Source of the DNA: Cyclobacteriaceae bacterium
Lineage (GTDB): Bacteria > Bacteroidota > Bacteroidia > Cytophagales > Cyclobacteriaceae
DNA: 64,000 nt
Assembly: GCA_026003355.1 (NCBI GenBank)
Contig: BPHC01000009.1
Coordinates: 37,000-100,999 of the forward strand
Direction of reading: 5' to 3'
The notes below the pieces were generated by a model. The model made no database searches. It saw only the letters and a program-made list of their open reading frames with translations, and was not told the origin of the DNA. How positions within the stretch are numbered: the stretch's first letter is position 1; the number at the start of each line of letters is the position of its first letter. The position numbers were made by a program, and so were the translations under genes. Of this stretch, positions 9,483 through 18,991 are shown piece after piece.

Positions 9483-10802
9483 ATGAATACAAAACTGCAA
9501 CGCAATAATCCCGCTGTTGTCAAGGCTTGGTGCATGTACGACTGGGCCAACTCGGTTTACTCGCTGGTTATTACATCGGCCATTTTTCCGGTGTACTATA
9601 AGGCTGTGGCCATTACCCGCGAAGGCAGCGACACGGTGCCTTTCCTGGGGTTTATGATGAAAAATTCAGTGCTGTATTCATACGCGCTGTCATTTTCTTT
9701 TCTGGTTGTAGCTGCCCTGCTGCCCCTGCTATCGGGTGTATCGGATTACACCGGACGTAAAAAGCTGTTTATGCAGGTATTTGTGGTTATGGGCAGCCTG
9801 TCGTGCATAGGCTTGTACTTCTTCGAAGGTATCGAAACCCTGTATTGGGGTATTTTCTGCTCGGTAATGGCCAGCATTGGTTACTCTGGCAGCCTGGTTT
9901 TTTACGATGCCTTTCTTCCTGAAATTGTTACTAAAGACCGGCTGGATGAGGTAAGCGCCAGAGGATATGCAATGGGCTATTACGGAAGTGTAATTTTGAT
10001 GATTGCCTGCCTGGTACTCATACTCAATCCCCCGTGGTTTGGCTTTGCCACCGAAGGCGAAGCCACGCGGTTCAGCTTTCTGCTGGTGGGCCTTTGGTGG
10101 ATAGGCTTTGCCTGGATGGCGTTTCGGAAACTGCCCGAAAAGCCATCCGGTAAGCCGCAACGACAGGTGTGGCGAAATGGCTATGAAGAGTTAATGAAAG
10201 TGTGGAACGAATTGAAGTTCAACCCCGACCTGAAGAAATACTTAATAGCCTTTTTCTTTTTCAACATGGGCGTTCAAACAGTTATGTATCTGGCCACGCT
10301 TTTTGGCACCGATGTGCTGCTGTTGCCCGCGCAGAATCTTATAGCCACCATTCTGCTCATTCAACTGGTGGCGGCTGCAGGGGCCAGGTATTTTGCGCGT
10401 TTGTCGCGAAGAAAAGGCAACTCGTTTACTTTAACCCTTATGCTCACAGGCTGGATTGTGGTTTGTTTTTCGGCCTATGCCATTCAGGCTCCATGGCAGT
10501 TTTATCTTCTTGCCGTGATGGTGGGCACCATCATGGGCGGCATTCAGTCGTTGTCGCGGGCAACCTATGCCAAATTGCTGCCGGCCGATACCGCCGACCA
10601 TGCATCTTATTTTAGTTTTTACGATGTAACCTACAACCTGAGCATTGTGATGGGCACGTTTTCGTATGGGTTGGTGCACCAGCTAACAGGTAGCATGCGA
10701 AACAGCGCGCTGGCGCTGGCTTTATATTTCCTGGCCGGCCTTTACTTTCTGCACCGGGTGCGGGCTGCCAGCATCCGCAGCACCGGCCCGGCAGGCACTT
10801 AG
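9483..10802 (+). CDS. MFS transporter, UMF1/Atg22-like
   Basis: 439 residues with about twelve hydrophobic helices. The start AWCMYDWANSVYSLVITSAIFPVYY is the characteristic N-terminal signature of the UMF1/Atg22 branch of the major facilitator superfamily, and SDYTGRKK is the MFS loop 2-3 motif. Members in fungi export amino acids from the vacuole; bacterial substrates are unknown, so an efflux role is inference. The gene begins immediately at the T tract of the preceding terminator, so its own promoter is not obvious. Its 3' end overlaps the convergent amn gene by 4 bp. Confidence 0.85.
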   Translation: MNTKLQRNNPAVVKAWCMYDWANSVYSLVITSAIFPVYYKAVAITREGSDTVPFLGFMMKNSVLYSYALSFSFLVVAALLPLLSGVSDYTGRKKLFMQVFVVMGSLSCIGLYFFEGIETLYWGIFCSVMASIGYSGSLVFYDAFLPEIVTKDRLDEVSARGYAMGYYGSVILMIACLVLILNPPWFGFATEGEATRFSFLLVGLWWIGFAWMAFRKLPEKPSGKPQRQVWRNGYEELMKVWNELKFNPDLKKYLIAFFFFNMGVQTVMYLATLFGTDVLLLPAQNLIATILLIQLVAAAGARYFARLSRRKGNSFTLTLMLTGWIVVCFSAYAIQAPWQFYLLAVMVGTIMGGIQSLSRATYAKLLPADTADHASYFSFYDVTYNLSIVMGTFSYGLVHQLTGSMRNSALALALYFLAGLYFLHRVRAASIRSTGPAGT

Positions 10803-11569
10803 TAACGCAGGTGTTTTACGGTAATGCCGTTATTGATAAGCTGGCGCAGCGAATCAATGCCTATCTTCAGGTGCAACTCAACATAATTTTGCGTAACCAC
10901 GCGGTCGCTGGCCTCGGTTTTAACCCCTTCGGGCGTCATGGGCTGGTCCGATACCAGCAGTAGGGCACCTGCCGGTATTTTGTTTTTAAAGGCTGTTGTG
11001 AAAATGGTGGCTGTTTCCATGTCAATGGCCTGGGCGCGTATTTTTCGCAGATAGATTTTAAACTTTTCGTCCCATTCCCAAACCCTTCGGTTGGTGGTGT
11101 ACACGGTGCCGGTCCAGTAATCCTGATTGTAGTCGCGTATGGTTGTTGATATGGCTTTTTGCAGGGCAAAGGCAGGCAGGGCAGGGACTTCGGGTGGCAT
11201 GTAGTCATTGCTTGTTCCTTCGCCCCGTATGGCAGCAATGGGTAAAATAAAGTCACCTATATCGTTCTTCTTTTTCAGTGCCCCGCATTTACCCAGAAAC
11301 AATGCAGCCTTTGGCTTAATGGCACTCAGGCAGTCCATAATCGTGGCTGCGTTTGGGCTGCCCATGCCAAAATTTATAATGGTAATACCCTGCGCAGTAG
11401 CGTTGCGCATGGGCCGGTCGGTTCCGTTAATGGGCACGTTGTGCCACTCGGCAAATAACTTAACGTAATTGTCGAAATTGGTAAGTAAAATGTACTGTCC
11501 GAACTGATCAAGCGGTTGCCCGGTGTACCGGGGCAACCAGTTTTCTACAATTTCCTGTTTGGTCTTCAT
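10799..11569 (-). CDS. amn: AMP nucleosidase
   Basis: 256 residues, the short Bacteroidota form lacking the N-terminal regulatory domain of the E. coli enzyme (484 residues). It cleaves AMP to adenine and ribose 5-phosphate. The nucleoside phosphorylase fold shows INFGMGSPNAATI (phosphate site), ALFLGKCGALKK, AIDMETATIFTTAF (Met-Glu pair contacting ribose) and LLLVSDQPMTPEGVKT. Its 3' end overlaps the convergent MFS gene by 4 bp. The divergent gene upstream begins 20 bp away, so its promoter must be very short or lie within the neighbour. Confidence 0.9.
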   Translation of the reverse strand: MKTKQEIVENWLPRYTGQPLDQFGQYILLTNFDNYVKLFAEWHNVPINGTDRPMRNATAQGITIINFGMGSPNAATIMDCLSAIKPKAALFLGKCGALKKKNDIGDFILPIAAIRGEGTSNDYMPPEVPALPAFALQKAISTTIRDYNQDYWTGTVYTTNRRVWEWDEKFKIYLRKIRAQAIDMETATIFTTAFKNKIPAGALLLVSDQPMTPEGVKTEASDRVVTQNYVELHLKIGIDSLRQLINNGITVKHLRY

Positions 11570-11589
11570 AAGCTGATGTAACTTGCTGC

Positions 11590-12033
11590 ATGCACAAATT
11601 AAATTTTCCCGATGCGGAGTTAAAAATTACGCGGCAGTTGGGCAAGCTATGGATTTTTGACCGCATTAGAAAAAAAATGGTGGTACTTACACCCGAAGAG
11701 TGGGTACGCCAGCATTTGGTCAATTTCCTTATCCGGCACCGCAACTGCCCCCGCAGCCTTACGCAGGTTGAACGGGGATTGTTGTGCAACGGGTTGCCCC
11801 GCCGGGTAGATGTGGTGGTTTTTGACCGGCAGGGTGGTTGCTGGTTGGTTGCCGAATGCAAAGCTGCCGATGTGGCACTCACCAGCCATACAGCCATGCA
11901 ACTGGCGCAGTACAACATGCCCCTGCGGGCCAAATACCTGTTGCTTACCAACGGTCTGGTTCATTTTTGTTACGCAGCCGATTATGAAAATGCAGCGCTT
12001 ACCCCGTTAAGCGATGTGCCTTTTTACGCTTAG
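11590..12033 (+). CDS. Solo type I restriction enzyme R N-terminal domain (HSDR_N) protein
   Basis: 147 residues. It resembles the N-terminal PD-(D/E)xK nuclease domain of HsdR but no helicase domain follows and no hsdS or hsdM is near. The nuclease core is visible: a Glu in QVERGL, RRVDVVVFD (catalytic Asp), WLVAECKA (ExK) and the following AMQLAQYN motif seen in restriction-type members. Bacteroidota commonly carry this as a lone conserved gene, so it is probably not a restriction remnant. The role is unknown; a DNA-repair or housekeeping nuclease is a guess. It is convergent with ald, 3 bp apart. Confidence 0.8.
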   Translation: MHKLNFPDAELKITRQLGKLWIFDRIRKKMVVLTPEEWVRQHLVNFLIRHRNCPRSLTQVERGLLCNGLPRRVDVVVFDRQGGCWLVAECKAADVALTSHTAMQLAQYNMPLRAKYLLLTNGLVHFCYAADYENAALTPLSDVPFYA

Positions 12034-12036
12034 GTT

Positions 12037-13151
12037 TTACAAAAACTTTTTAACATCGGTATAAGGCAGGTTAAAGGCATCGGCCACACCCTTGTACACC
12101 ACCTCTCCGAAAACCACATTCAGACCCAGCCGAAGTTCGGCACTTTCCTGACAGGCCTTTCTCCAGCCCATGTTGGCCAGCTTAATGGCATAGGGCAGCG
12201 TAGCGTTGGTAAGGGCCAAAGTAGAGGTATAGGGTACCGCACCGGGCATATTGGCCACGCAATAGTGCACCACATCGTCAATAATAAAAGTGGGGTTTTC
12301 GTGGGTAGTGGGGGTACAGGTTTCTATGCATCCGCCCTGGTCTACAGCCACATCAACAAGTACTGTTCCGGGGCGCATGGTTTTAAGCATGTCGCGGGTA
12401 ATAAGTTTCGGGGCTTTGGCGCCGGGTATCAGCACACCGCCAATAATCAGGTCGGCATCGCGCACCAGTTCGCGAATCACATATTCGTTCGAAACCATGG
12501 TGCGTACGTTTTTCGGCATCACATCGTCCAGATAGCGAAGCCGGTTAATGTTTACATCCAGTATGGTAACATCTGCGCCCATGCCGGCAGCAATCTTTGC
12601 GGCGTTGGTGCCCACCACACCGCCCCCCAATATCAGCACTTTGGCGGGTTTTACACCGGGTACGCCCCCCAGCAAAATGCCGCGCCCTTTCAAGGGTTTT
12701 TCCAGGTATTTCGCGCCTTCCTGCACGGCCATGCGGCCCGCTACTTCCGACATGGGGATGAGCAGGGGCAGGCTGCCATCGGCCCGTTCAACGGTTTCGT
12801 AGGCCAGGCACACGGCCCCCGCTTTCCATCATGGCGCGGGTAAGGGGCTCGTAACTGGCAAAGTGAAAGTAGGTAAATACCAGTTGTTCTTTTTTAATGA
12901 GTTTGTATTCCGGCTCAATGGGTTCTTTTACTTTTATAATCATATCGGCCTGGGCATACACCTCATCGGCCTGGCCGATTATCATGGCGCCCGCCTGTTT
13001 GTATTCATCGTCCGTAAAGCCGCTTCCCGCCCCCGGCCGATTTTTCGATATACACGGTATGGCCGCGCTTTACCAGTTCCTTTGTTCCTGCAGGGGTAAG
13101 AGCTACGCGGTTTTCGTTGTTTTTAATTTCTTTCGGAACGCCAATAATCAT
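12037..13151 (-). CDS. ald: Alanine dehydrogenase, two frameshifts
   Basis: Three track pieces (13005-13211, 12788-12985, 12037-12813) make one protein of about 370 residues once one G is removed from each of two G5 runs on the coding strand (plus C5 at 13030-13034 and at 12816-12820). The true start is the ATG at 13151 ([20 protein letters not shown]). Alanine dehydrogenase interconverts alanine and pyruvate plus ammonia with NAD. Visible marks are the substrate-binding [14 protein letters not shown] (Lys), FTYFHFA (His), and the NAD-binding [30 protein letters not shown] lies near the C-terminus. Both shifts are extra bases, so likely sequencing errors. Confidence 0.92.
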
Positions 13152-13204
13152 GGTTAAATCGTTTGAATTGGCTGCAAAGATAACCGGCGGGTCCCAAATC
13201 GCAA

Positions 13205-13235
13205 TTGGCATTTGGCAGCGTATTGGCTATTTTTG
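13205..13235 (+). promoter_or_regulatory. Promoter of the E1 dehydrogenase gene
   Basis: TTG at 13205-13207 and TATTTTTG at 13228-13235 are separated by 20 bp, a good fit to the Bacteroidota consensus TTG-N19-21-TAnnTTTG. The start codon follows 22 bp downstream. It lies between divergent ald and the E1 gene. Confidence 0.6.
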
Positions 13236-13257
13236 ACCGGAACGAAAATTTTGTGGT

Positions 13258-15670
13258 GTGGCTGAGACAAAAACATCAAAAACCCGCTTTTCGCAGGCAC
13301 GCATAAAAGAAATTCTTGCCGATTACCGCCTGGCCTGCGAAAGCCGCGAGGCCAGCCTGCTGGGTCGCAAGGAAGTGTTTATGGGAAAGGCAAAGTTTGG
13401 CATTTTTGGCGACGGCAAAGAAGTAGCCCAGATTGCCATGGCAAAGGTGTTCCGTGCCGGAGATTTCCGGTCGGGATACTACCGCGATCAGACGTTTATG
13501 TTTGCCATTGGCGAGCTTACGTTGGAGCAGTATTTTGCGCAGCTGTACGCACATACTTCGGTTGAAGCCGAACCGGCCTCGGCCGGCCGGCTGAATGAAC
13601 GGACATTTTGCCACGCGGTGGCTGGATGAAAACGGAAAGCTTAAAGACCTTACCAAACTGCGGAACTCCTCTTCGGATATAAGCCCCACGGCCGCCCAAA
13701 TGCCGCGCCTGCTGGGTATGGCCTATGCTTCAAAACTTTTTCGCCACAACAGGGCGTTACATCAATATACCAACCTTTCGCGGCAGGGTAACGAAATTGC
13801 CTTTGGAACCATTGGTAACGCCTCCACTTCAGAGGGCATGTTCTTTGAAGCCATGAATGCAGCCGGCGTACTGCAGGTGCCCATGCTCGTTTCGGTTTGG
13901 GACGATGACTACGGCATATCGGTTCCGCAGCAATACCATACTACCAAAGGCAGCATTTCCAGGGCATTGGCCGGTTTGCAGCGCACCGGCAGCGAATCCG
14001 GCATTGAGATATTTACCGTAAAGGGATGGGATTATCCCGCTTTGCTGGACACATACCGCAAAGCCGAAAAAATATGCCGCGAACAGCATGTGCCCGTGCT
14101 GGTGCATGTTACCGAAATGACCCAGCCGCAGGGACATTCTACCTCCGGGTCGCACGAACGCTACAAATCAAAAGAGCGGCTGGCCTGGGAAGCTGAGCAC
14201 GACTGCATTAAGAAAATGCGCGATTGGATTACCGGCGAAGTGCTGGTTTTACCCGAAGAACTTGACGCCATTGAAGCAGAGGCCCGCCAGCGTGTACGTA
14301 AGGCCAAAGAAAGTGCATGGAAAGCTTTTACCGAAGATATTCAACAGGACCAGCGTGAACTGGAAGCCATACTGGCTGAACTGGAAAACCAATCGCAACA
14401 CGGTAATGAAGTTGCCGAAGTGAGCCGGCAGCTTAAACGCACAATAAACCCGGTTCGCATGGATGCCATGCGCGCAGCGCGCAAGGTAATGCGCCTGGTG
14501 CGCCATGAACAGTCGGCCGGCCGCGAAAAATTGATGGGCTGGATAAATAAACTGCACGAAAAGGCTTACGACCGGTACAGTTCCCATCTGTATAGCGAGT
14601 CGGAGGAGTCTGCCCTGCGCGTGCCCGAAGTTAAGCCGGTGTTTTCTGACCAGTCGCCTGAAGTAGATGGGCGCGAGGTGGTTCGCGCCTGCTTTGATGC
14701 CGCCCTTGCCCGCGACCCGAGGGTATTTGCTTTCGGGGAAGATGTGGGCCGTATAGGCGATGTGAACCAGGGCTTTGCCGGTTTACAGGAAAAGTACGGA
14801 GAGCTGCGCGTAACCGACACGGGCATACGCGAATGCACCATTATTGGCCAGGGTATTGGCGCTGCGCTGCGCGGGCTGCGGCCCATAGCCGAAATTCAGT
14901 ATCTGGATTATCTGCTCTACGCACTGCAGATTATGAGCGATGACCTGGCCTGCCTGCAATACCGCACAAAGGGCGGGCAAAAGGCGCCGCTCATTATCCG
15001 CACAAGAGGTCATCGCCTGGAAGGGGTGTGGCACTCCGGGTCGCCTATCGGGATGATTTTGCACAGCATTCGCGGAATATATGTGCTGGTGCCACGCAAC
15101 ATGACCCAGGCTGCCGGGTTTTATAACACTATGTTAAGATCAGACGATCCGGCATTGATTATTGAATGTCTAAACGGCTACCGCCTTAAGGAGCGCATAC
15201 CCGATAACATAGGCGAATTTACCGTTCCGCTGGGTGTGCCTGAAATTTTGCGCCCGGGTACCGATGTTACGCTGGTAACTTACGGTTCCATGTGCCGCAT
15301 TGTTATGGAGGCTGCAGCCGAGCTGGAGCAGATGGGTGTTTCGTGCGAAGTAATTGATGTGCAGACACTCCTGCCATTCGACATTCATCAGGTTATAGTG
15401 AACTCGGTAAGAAAAACAAACAGGGTGGTGTTTGCTGATGAAGATGTTCCGGGAGGTGCTACGGCATTTATGATGCAGCAGGTACTGGAGGCACAGCAGG
15501 CCTGGCGCTACCTCGATGCCCCGCCAGTTACCATTACAGCCCGCGAACACCGCCCGGCCTATTCATCGGACGGGGATTATTTTTCGAAGCCCAGTGCAGA
15601 TGACGTAATCGAAAAAGTGTATACCCTGATGCATGAGGCCGACCCGGAAAAGTTCCCCCCGTTGTTCTAG
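13258..15670 (+). CDS. Fused alpha/beta 2-oxoacid dehydrogenase E1 component, frameshifted
   Basis: About 803 residues after joining 13258-13629 with 13595-15670 by removing one A at 13594-13595 (AGRLMNGHF). The start is a GTG. The N-terminal half is E1 alpha: [19 protein letters not shown] and WDDDYGIS form the ThDP-binding stretch, and [12 protein letters not shown] resembles the phosphorylation-loop region. The C-terminal half is E1 beta: [30 protein letters not shown] and DVQTLLPFD. It decarboxylates a 2-oxoacid and acylates E2 lipoyl groups; branched-chain or pyruvate substrates are both possible. Single-chain alpha/beta E1 proteins are standard in Bacteroidota. E2 and E3 are not in the window. 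Confidence 0.9.
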
Positions 15671-16533
15671 TTAACCCGAACCTGATCGAGCGTAAACTCC
15701 GAAACCCGAACCGAATCGCGGTTCAGCGCGCGGTCGGTAACAACTACATCCAGGGCAATGGGACGTACGCCAAAAACAGTAAGAAAGCCTGTTGATGTCA
15801 TTTTATATTTCAATGTTCCTTCTGTGGGCCCGCTGGTTTCGGCAACCACCGGAAAGCGCGAGTTAAAGGTTGTGCAGAAATTATTTTCCCAGCTGTATTC
15901 CTGCAGCGATGAACCCACCCGCTGGTAAAACCGTATGCGAAGGTTGAAGTGGTTTTTGTTGGTGGTGTAGTACAGGGTATCCTGCACAATTACATCGCCT
16001 GTTGTTGAAGTAGCCACTATGTTATAGGATGAATCGACCACGTCGGCCATTTCAGCAGGAACAATCAGGTATTGTACGCGGTAATTTCTGCAGCCCAGGT
16101 CACCGCTGTTTAACGGAGGCAGGTAACCGTAACCTGGTTTGTTGCGCGTGCGCAGCCGCACCAGCTTACCTGAATTGCCCGTTATTTTTAGCATGGGCAG
16201 GCTTGGTGGAATAGGGTCCGGGGCAATTACGTTTATCTGTTCGGTGGCATTGGGTATGATGGTTGAACCCGCACCTTCAAGATAGTAATTGATGGGATGA
16301 TAGGGGTCGCTTTCGTGGTTTAAGTTAAGCGGGTCAAAACCCAGATCGCCATCGCCATCGCGAAAGTCAAGATAAATGGCAAGGGTGTCGGCATCGCCAA
16401 AGGCAGGTGTTTCGTAAAATTCTATTTTGCTAACGGTAACCTCGGGCCTGTTGCTGAACTGGGGCGGCTCGAAACACGAACCCAGCAGGGCCATGACCAG
16501 TATTAAACCGCCTTTACCTGACAATACGCGCAT
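15667..16533 (-). CDS. Outer-membrane-type lipoprotein of unknown function
   Basis: 288 residues from the ATG at 16533 (MRVLSGKGGLILVMALLGSC); the track start at 16572 adds 13 residues upstream of the signal peptide. The lipobox LLGSC gives a lipidated Cys around residue 20, followed by FEPPQFSNRPEV. The rest looks like beta-sandwich sequence with a calcium-like Asp-rich stretch FRDGDGDLGFDP near residue 60 and a C-terminal segment containing VTDRALNRDSV. No named family is recognised. It converges with the E1 gene (4-bp overlap) and diverges from the LuxE-like gene. Confidence 0.75.
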   Translation of the reverse strand: MRVLSGKGGLILVMALLGSCFEPPQFSNRPEVTVSKIEFYETPAFGDADTLAIYLDFRDGDGDLGFDPLNLNHESDPYHPINYYLEGAGSTIIPNATEQINVIAPDPIPPSLPMLKITGNSGKLVRLRTRNKPGYGYLPPLNSGDLGCRNYRVQYLIVPAEMADVVDSSYNIVATSTTGDVIVQDTLYYTTNKNHFNLRIRFYQRVGSSLQEYSWENNFCTTFNSRFPVVAETSGPTEGTLKYKMTSTGFLTVFGVRPIALDVVVTDRALNRDSVRVSEFTLDQVRVN

Positions 16534-16565
16534 GTGCTTAAATTTGAAGGCAAAATACGTAACGT

Positions 16566-17559
16566 TTGTCAACCTTAAATGATTTCCGGAAACAAATACA
16601 GGGTATTAACGAAAATACATTTACCGATATTGCCTTAAAGGTTTTTCGTTATCAGGCCTGCAACAATCCGGTATACCAGCGGTATTTGGCCTTCCGGCAA
16701 ATAGATTACCGTGATGTAAACCGCCTGACGGATATTCCGTTTCTGCCCATAACCTTTTTCAGGTCGCACCGGCTCATTACCGGCAACTGGAAACCGGCAG
16801 GTTTCTTCGAGAGCAGCGGCACCACCGGGCGTTTGTCCAGTTTTCATTACTATCCCGACTATGATTTTTACGTTGCACACGCAATGGGTAATTTCAGATT
16901 GTTTTTCGGCCCGGCAAGCCAATATCATTTTTTTGCTTTGCTGCCCTCCTATCTGGAGCGCAGGCATTCGTCATTGATAACCATGTTGCATGGGCTGATG
17001 AAAGAAAGCCGGTCTGGTTTGGGTGGTTTTTTTCTCTACAATACCGATGAAATGTTAAACCGCATGGAGCAGGCCCGGAAGCGGGCCGACAGGCAGCTGA
17101 TGTTGTGGGGCGTAACGTTTGCGTTGCTTGATCTTGCCGAAAAACATGCCTCCCGATTTGCCGGCCTGCGTAATAGTGGAAACCGGAGGCATGAAGGGCA
17201 GGAGGGAAGAGATTACCCGCGAGGCGCTCCACGACCGGCTTAAAAAAGCTTTTGGGGTGAACCGCATTTTTTCGGAGTATGGAATGACCGAGTTGTTTTC
17301 GCAGGCCTATACGCGGGGCGAAACGCGTTTTTATGCACCACCCTGGATGCGGGTTTTTATCCGCGACCTGTACGATCCGTTTTCGGTGGGCCTGGAAGGG
17401 CTTACCGGCGGCATAAACATCATTGACCTGGCTAATATTCACTCCGTATCGTTCATTGAGACGGCTGATTTGGGGCGTGTTTATTCCGATGGGTCGTTTG
17501 AGGTGCTGGGGCGGATCGATAACAGCGAAGTGAGGGGTTGTAACCTGCTGGTGGAATGA
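16566..17559 (+). CDS. LuxE-like acyl-protein synthetase/adenylating enzyme, frameshifted
   Basis: Entries 16566-17243 and 17119-17559 join into about 330 residues by removing one base near the A5 run at 17140-17144, so that DLAEK leads into PPDLPACVIVETGGMKGRR. Start is a TTG at 16566 (MSTLNDFRKQ); no good in-frame ATG is near. FFESSGTTGRLS is the nucleotide-binding P-loop-like motif of acyl-adenylate enzymes, and YGMTELFSQAY resembles the aromatic-TE motif of that superfamily. LuxE activates fatty acids; in Bacteroidota this gene stands alone without luxCD, and its acyl substrate is unknown. Regulation is not apparent. Confidence 0.8.
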
Positions 17560-17595
17560 TGTTTTTGTCGTTAAAGCGTTTTTTCTTACGTTAAA

Positions 17596-17626
17596 TTTGT
17601 TTTAAAGGCCTATCCTTTTACCTTTG
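17596..17626 (+). promoter_or_regulatory. Strong consensus promoter for the small lipoprotein gene
   Basis: TTTG at 17596-17599, a spacer of 19 bp and TACCTTTG at 17619-17626 match the Bacteroidota consensus exactly. The ATG follows 21 bp after the -7 box. Confidence 0.7.
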
Positions 17627-17647
17627 TTGCGGTAACCTGATAAAACC

Positions 17648-17767
17648 ATGAAAAAACTGCTTATTTTCGTTCTGTTGGCACTTTTTGCCGTTGCATGCAG
17701 CCAGTACACCTGTCCTACCTACAGCAAAAAAGAAGCTCAGAAAGAATCAGGTATTCGTAAAATTTAG
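17648..17767 (+). CDS. 39-residue predicted lipoprotein
   Basis: Too short for the ORF track. ATG 17648 opens a 39-codon frame: MKKLLIFVLLALFAVACSQY has a basic N-terminus, a hydrophobic core and a lipobox (AVAC, Cys at 17), then a short hydrophilic tail with YTCPTYSKKEAQ that ends in GIRKI. The tail has one more Cys. A consensus promoter lies directly upstream, supporting expression. Bacteroidota carry many tiny lipoproteins of this layout with YTCPTYSK-like tails; function is unknown. It converges with the response regulator gene, 2 bp apart. Confidence 0.75.
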   Translation: MKKLLIFVLLALFAVACSQYTCPTYSKKEAQKESGIRKI

Positions 17768-17769
17768 GC

Positions 17770-18924
17770 CTAAAGGTAGGCTTCCACGTCTTTTTCTGTA
17801 ATGATGTCGTCTGACATGATTACGAGTCTTTCAACCACATTTCGAAGTTCCCGCACATTGCCCGTCCATTGATGCTGCTGTAAGGCCTGGAGGGCATTTT
17901 CATTAATTTTTTTCTTTCGGTTACCGTGTTCAAGTGCTATGTCGGTCAGGAATTTATCGGTCAGCAGGGGAATGTCTTCCTTTCTTTCGCTTAGCGAAGG
18001 TACGCGGATTACAATAACGCTCAGGCGATGATAGAGGTCTTCGCGAAAGCGGTTGCCGGCAATTTCCTGTTTTAAATCTTTGTTGGTAGCGGCAATAACG
18101 CGCACGTTTACCGGAATATCTTTTTCCCCGCCCACGCGGGTTATTTTGTTTTCCTGCAGGGCCCTGAGCACCTTGGCCTGTGCCGAAAGGCTCATGTCGC
18201 CAATTTCGTCCAGAAAAAGTGTACCACCCTCGGCCTGTTCGAATTTTCCGATGCGTTGTTTAATGGCAGAAGTGAAAGCGCCCTTTTCATGGCCAAAGAG
18301 TTCGCTTTCTATCAGCTCAGAAGGTATGGCAGCGCAGTTAACTTCAATCCAGGGTGCTTCGCTCCGCCTGCTTTTTTCGTGCAGTTGCCGCGCCACAAGT
18401 TCCTTTCCGGAGCCATTGGGCCCAATAATGAGCACTCGGGCATCGGTGGGTGCCACTTTGTCGATCATGGACTTTACCTGCCTGATGGCCTCCGACTCTC
18501 CGATGATTTCCCATTTCCTGCTTATTTTCTTTTTCAGGTCGCGGTTTTCGGCACGCAGGGAGTTGCGCTCCAGCACGTTTCGCAAATGGATAAGAATGGT
18601 TTCAATGCTGTCGAAAGGTTTTTGTATGAAAAAATAGGCGCCCTGTTTAATGCACTCCAGAGCGGTTTGGCGGGTACCGTGGGCCGAGATCATGATGAAG
18701 GCTGTTTGTATGCCCGCTTTTCTGGCGTGTTGCAGCAGTTCAATGCCGTCTAGTTTGGGCATTTTCACATCACAAAAGGCCACATCAGCTTCATTTTCCT
18801 GTAGCCAGGTAAGGGCCTCCTGGCCATCGGATGCTTCAAACACTTCGTGGCCTTCATGCTCAAGGATTTCTCTGAGCGAGGCACGAATGGCGGCCATATC
18901 ATCAACCAGTAATATTCTTGCCAT
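17770..18924 (-). CDS. NtrC-type sigma-54 response regulator lacking a C-terminal HTH
   Basis: 384 residues from ATG 18924 (MARILLVDDM); the track start at 19044 would run back into the terminator hairpin and rnpB. Receiver domain residues 1-120: acidic pair after ILLVDD, phospho-acceptor Asp52 in CDVKMP, Lys in IQKPFD. AAA+ domain about 145-370: Walker A GPNGSGKE, the sigma-54 contact loop reads GAFTSA instead of GAFTGA, Walker B GGTLFLDEIGD, and the RELRNVVERL sensor region. The protein stops at TEKDVEAYL with no Fis-type helix-turn-helix, so it may activate sigma-54 holoenzyme from solution or through a partner. No kinase gene is adjacent. Confidence 0.9.
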   Translation of the reverse strand: MARILLVDDMAAIRASLREILEHEGHEVFEASDGQEALTWLQENEADVAFCDVKMPKLDGIELLQHARKAGIQTAFIMISAHGTRQTALECIKQGAYFFIQKPFDSIETILIHLRNVLERNSLRAENRDLKKKISRKWEIIGESEAIRQVKSMIDKVAPTDARVLIIGPNGSGKELVARQLHEKSRRSEAPWIEVNCAAIPSELIESELFGHEKGAFTSAIKQRIGKFEQAEGGTLFLDEIGDMSLSAQAKVLRALQENKITRVGGEKDIPVNVRVIAATNKDLKQEIAGNRFREDLYHRLSVIVIRVPSLSERKEDIPLLTDKFLTDIALEHGNRKKKINENALQALQQHQWTGNVRELRNVVERLVIMSDDIITEKDVEAYL

Positions 18925-18952
18925 GGGGTTAAGGTTGTTTGCAAATAAAAAC

Positions 18953-18981
18953 AAACCTTCCGGATTTTGTCCGGAAGGTTT
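18953..18981 (-). terminator. Rho-independent terminator of rnpB
   Basis: A perfect 12-bp stem (AAACCTTCCGGA / TCCGGAAGGTTT) with a 5-base loop is followed on the minus strand by TTTTTATTTG. It lies 11 bp past the RNase P RNA 3' end and just upstream of the response regulator start. Confidence 0.85.
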
Positions 18982-18991
18982 GGTAATGATT

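Noticed and set aside
11590-12033. Remnant of a type I restriction system
   Set aside because: The HSDR_N-type gene is intact, with no hsdM, hsdS or mobile-element traces nearby; such lone genes are common in Bacteroidota.
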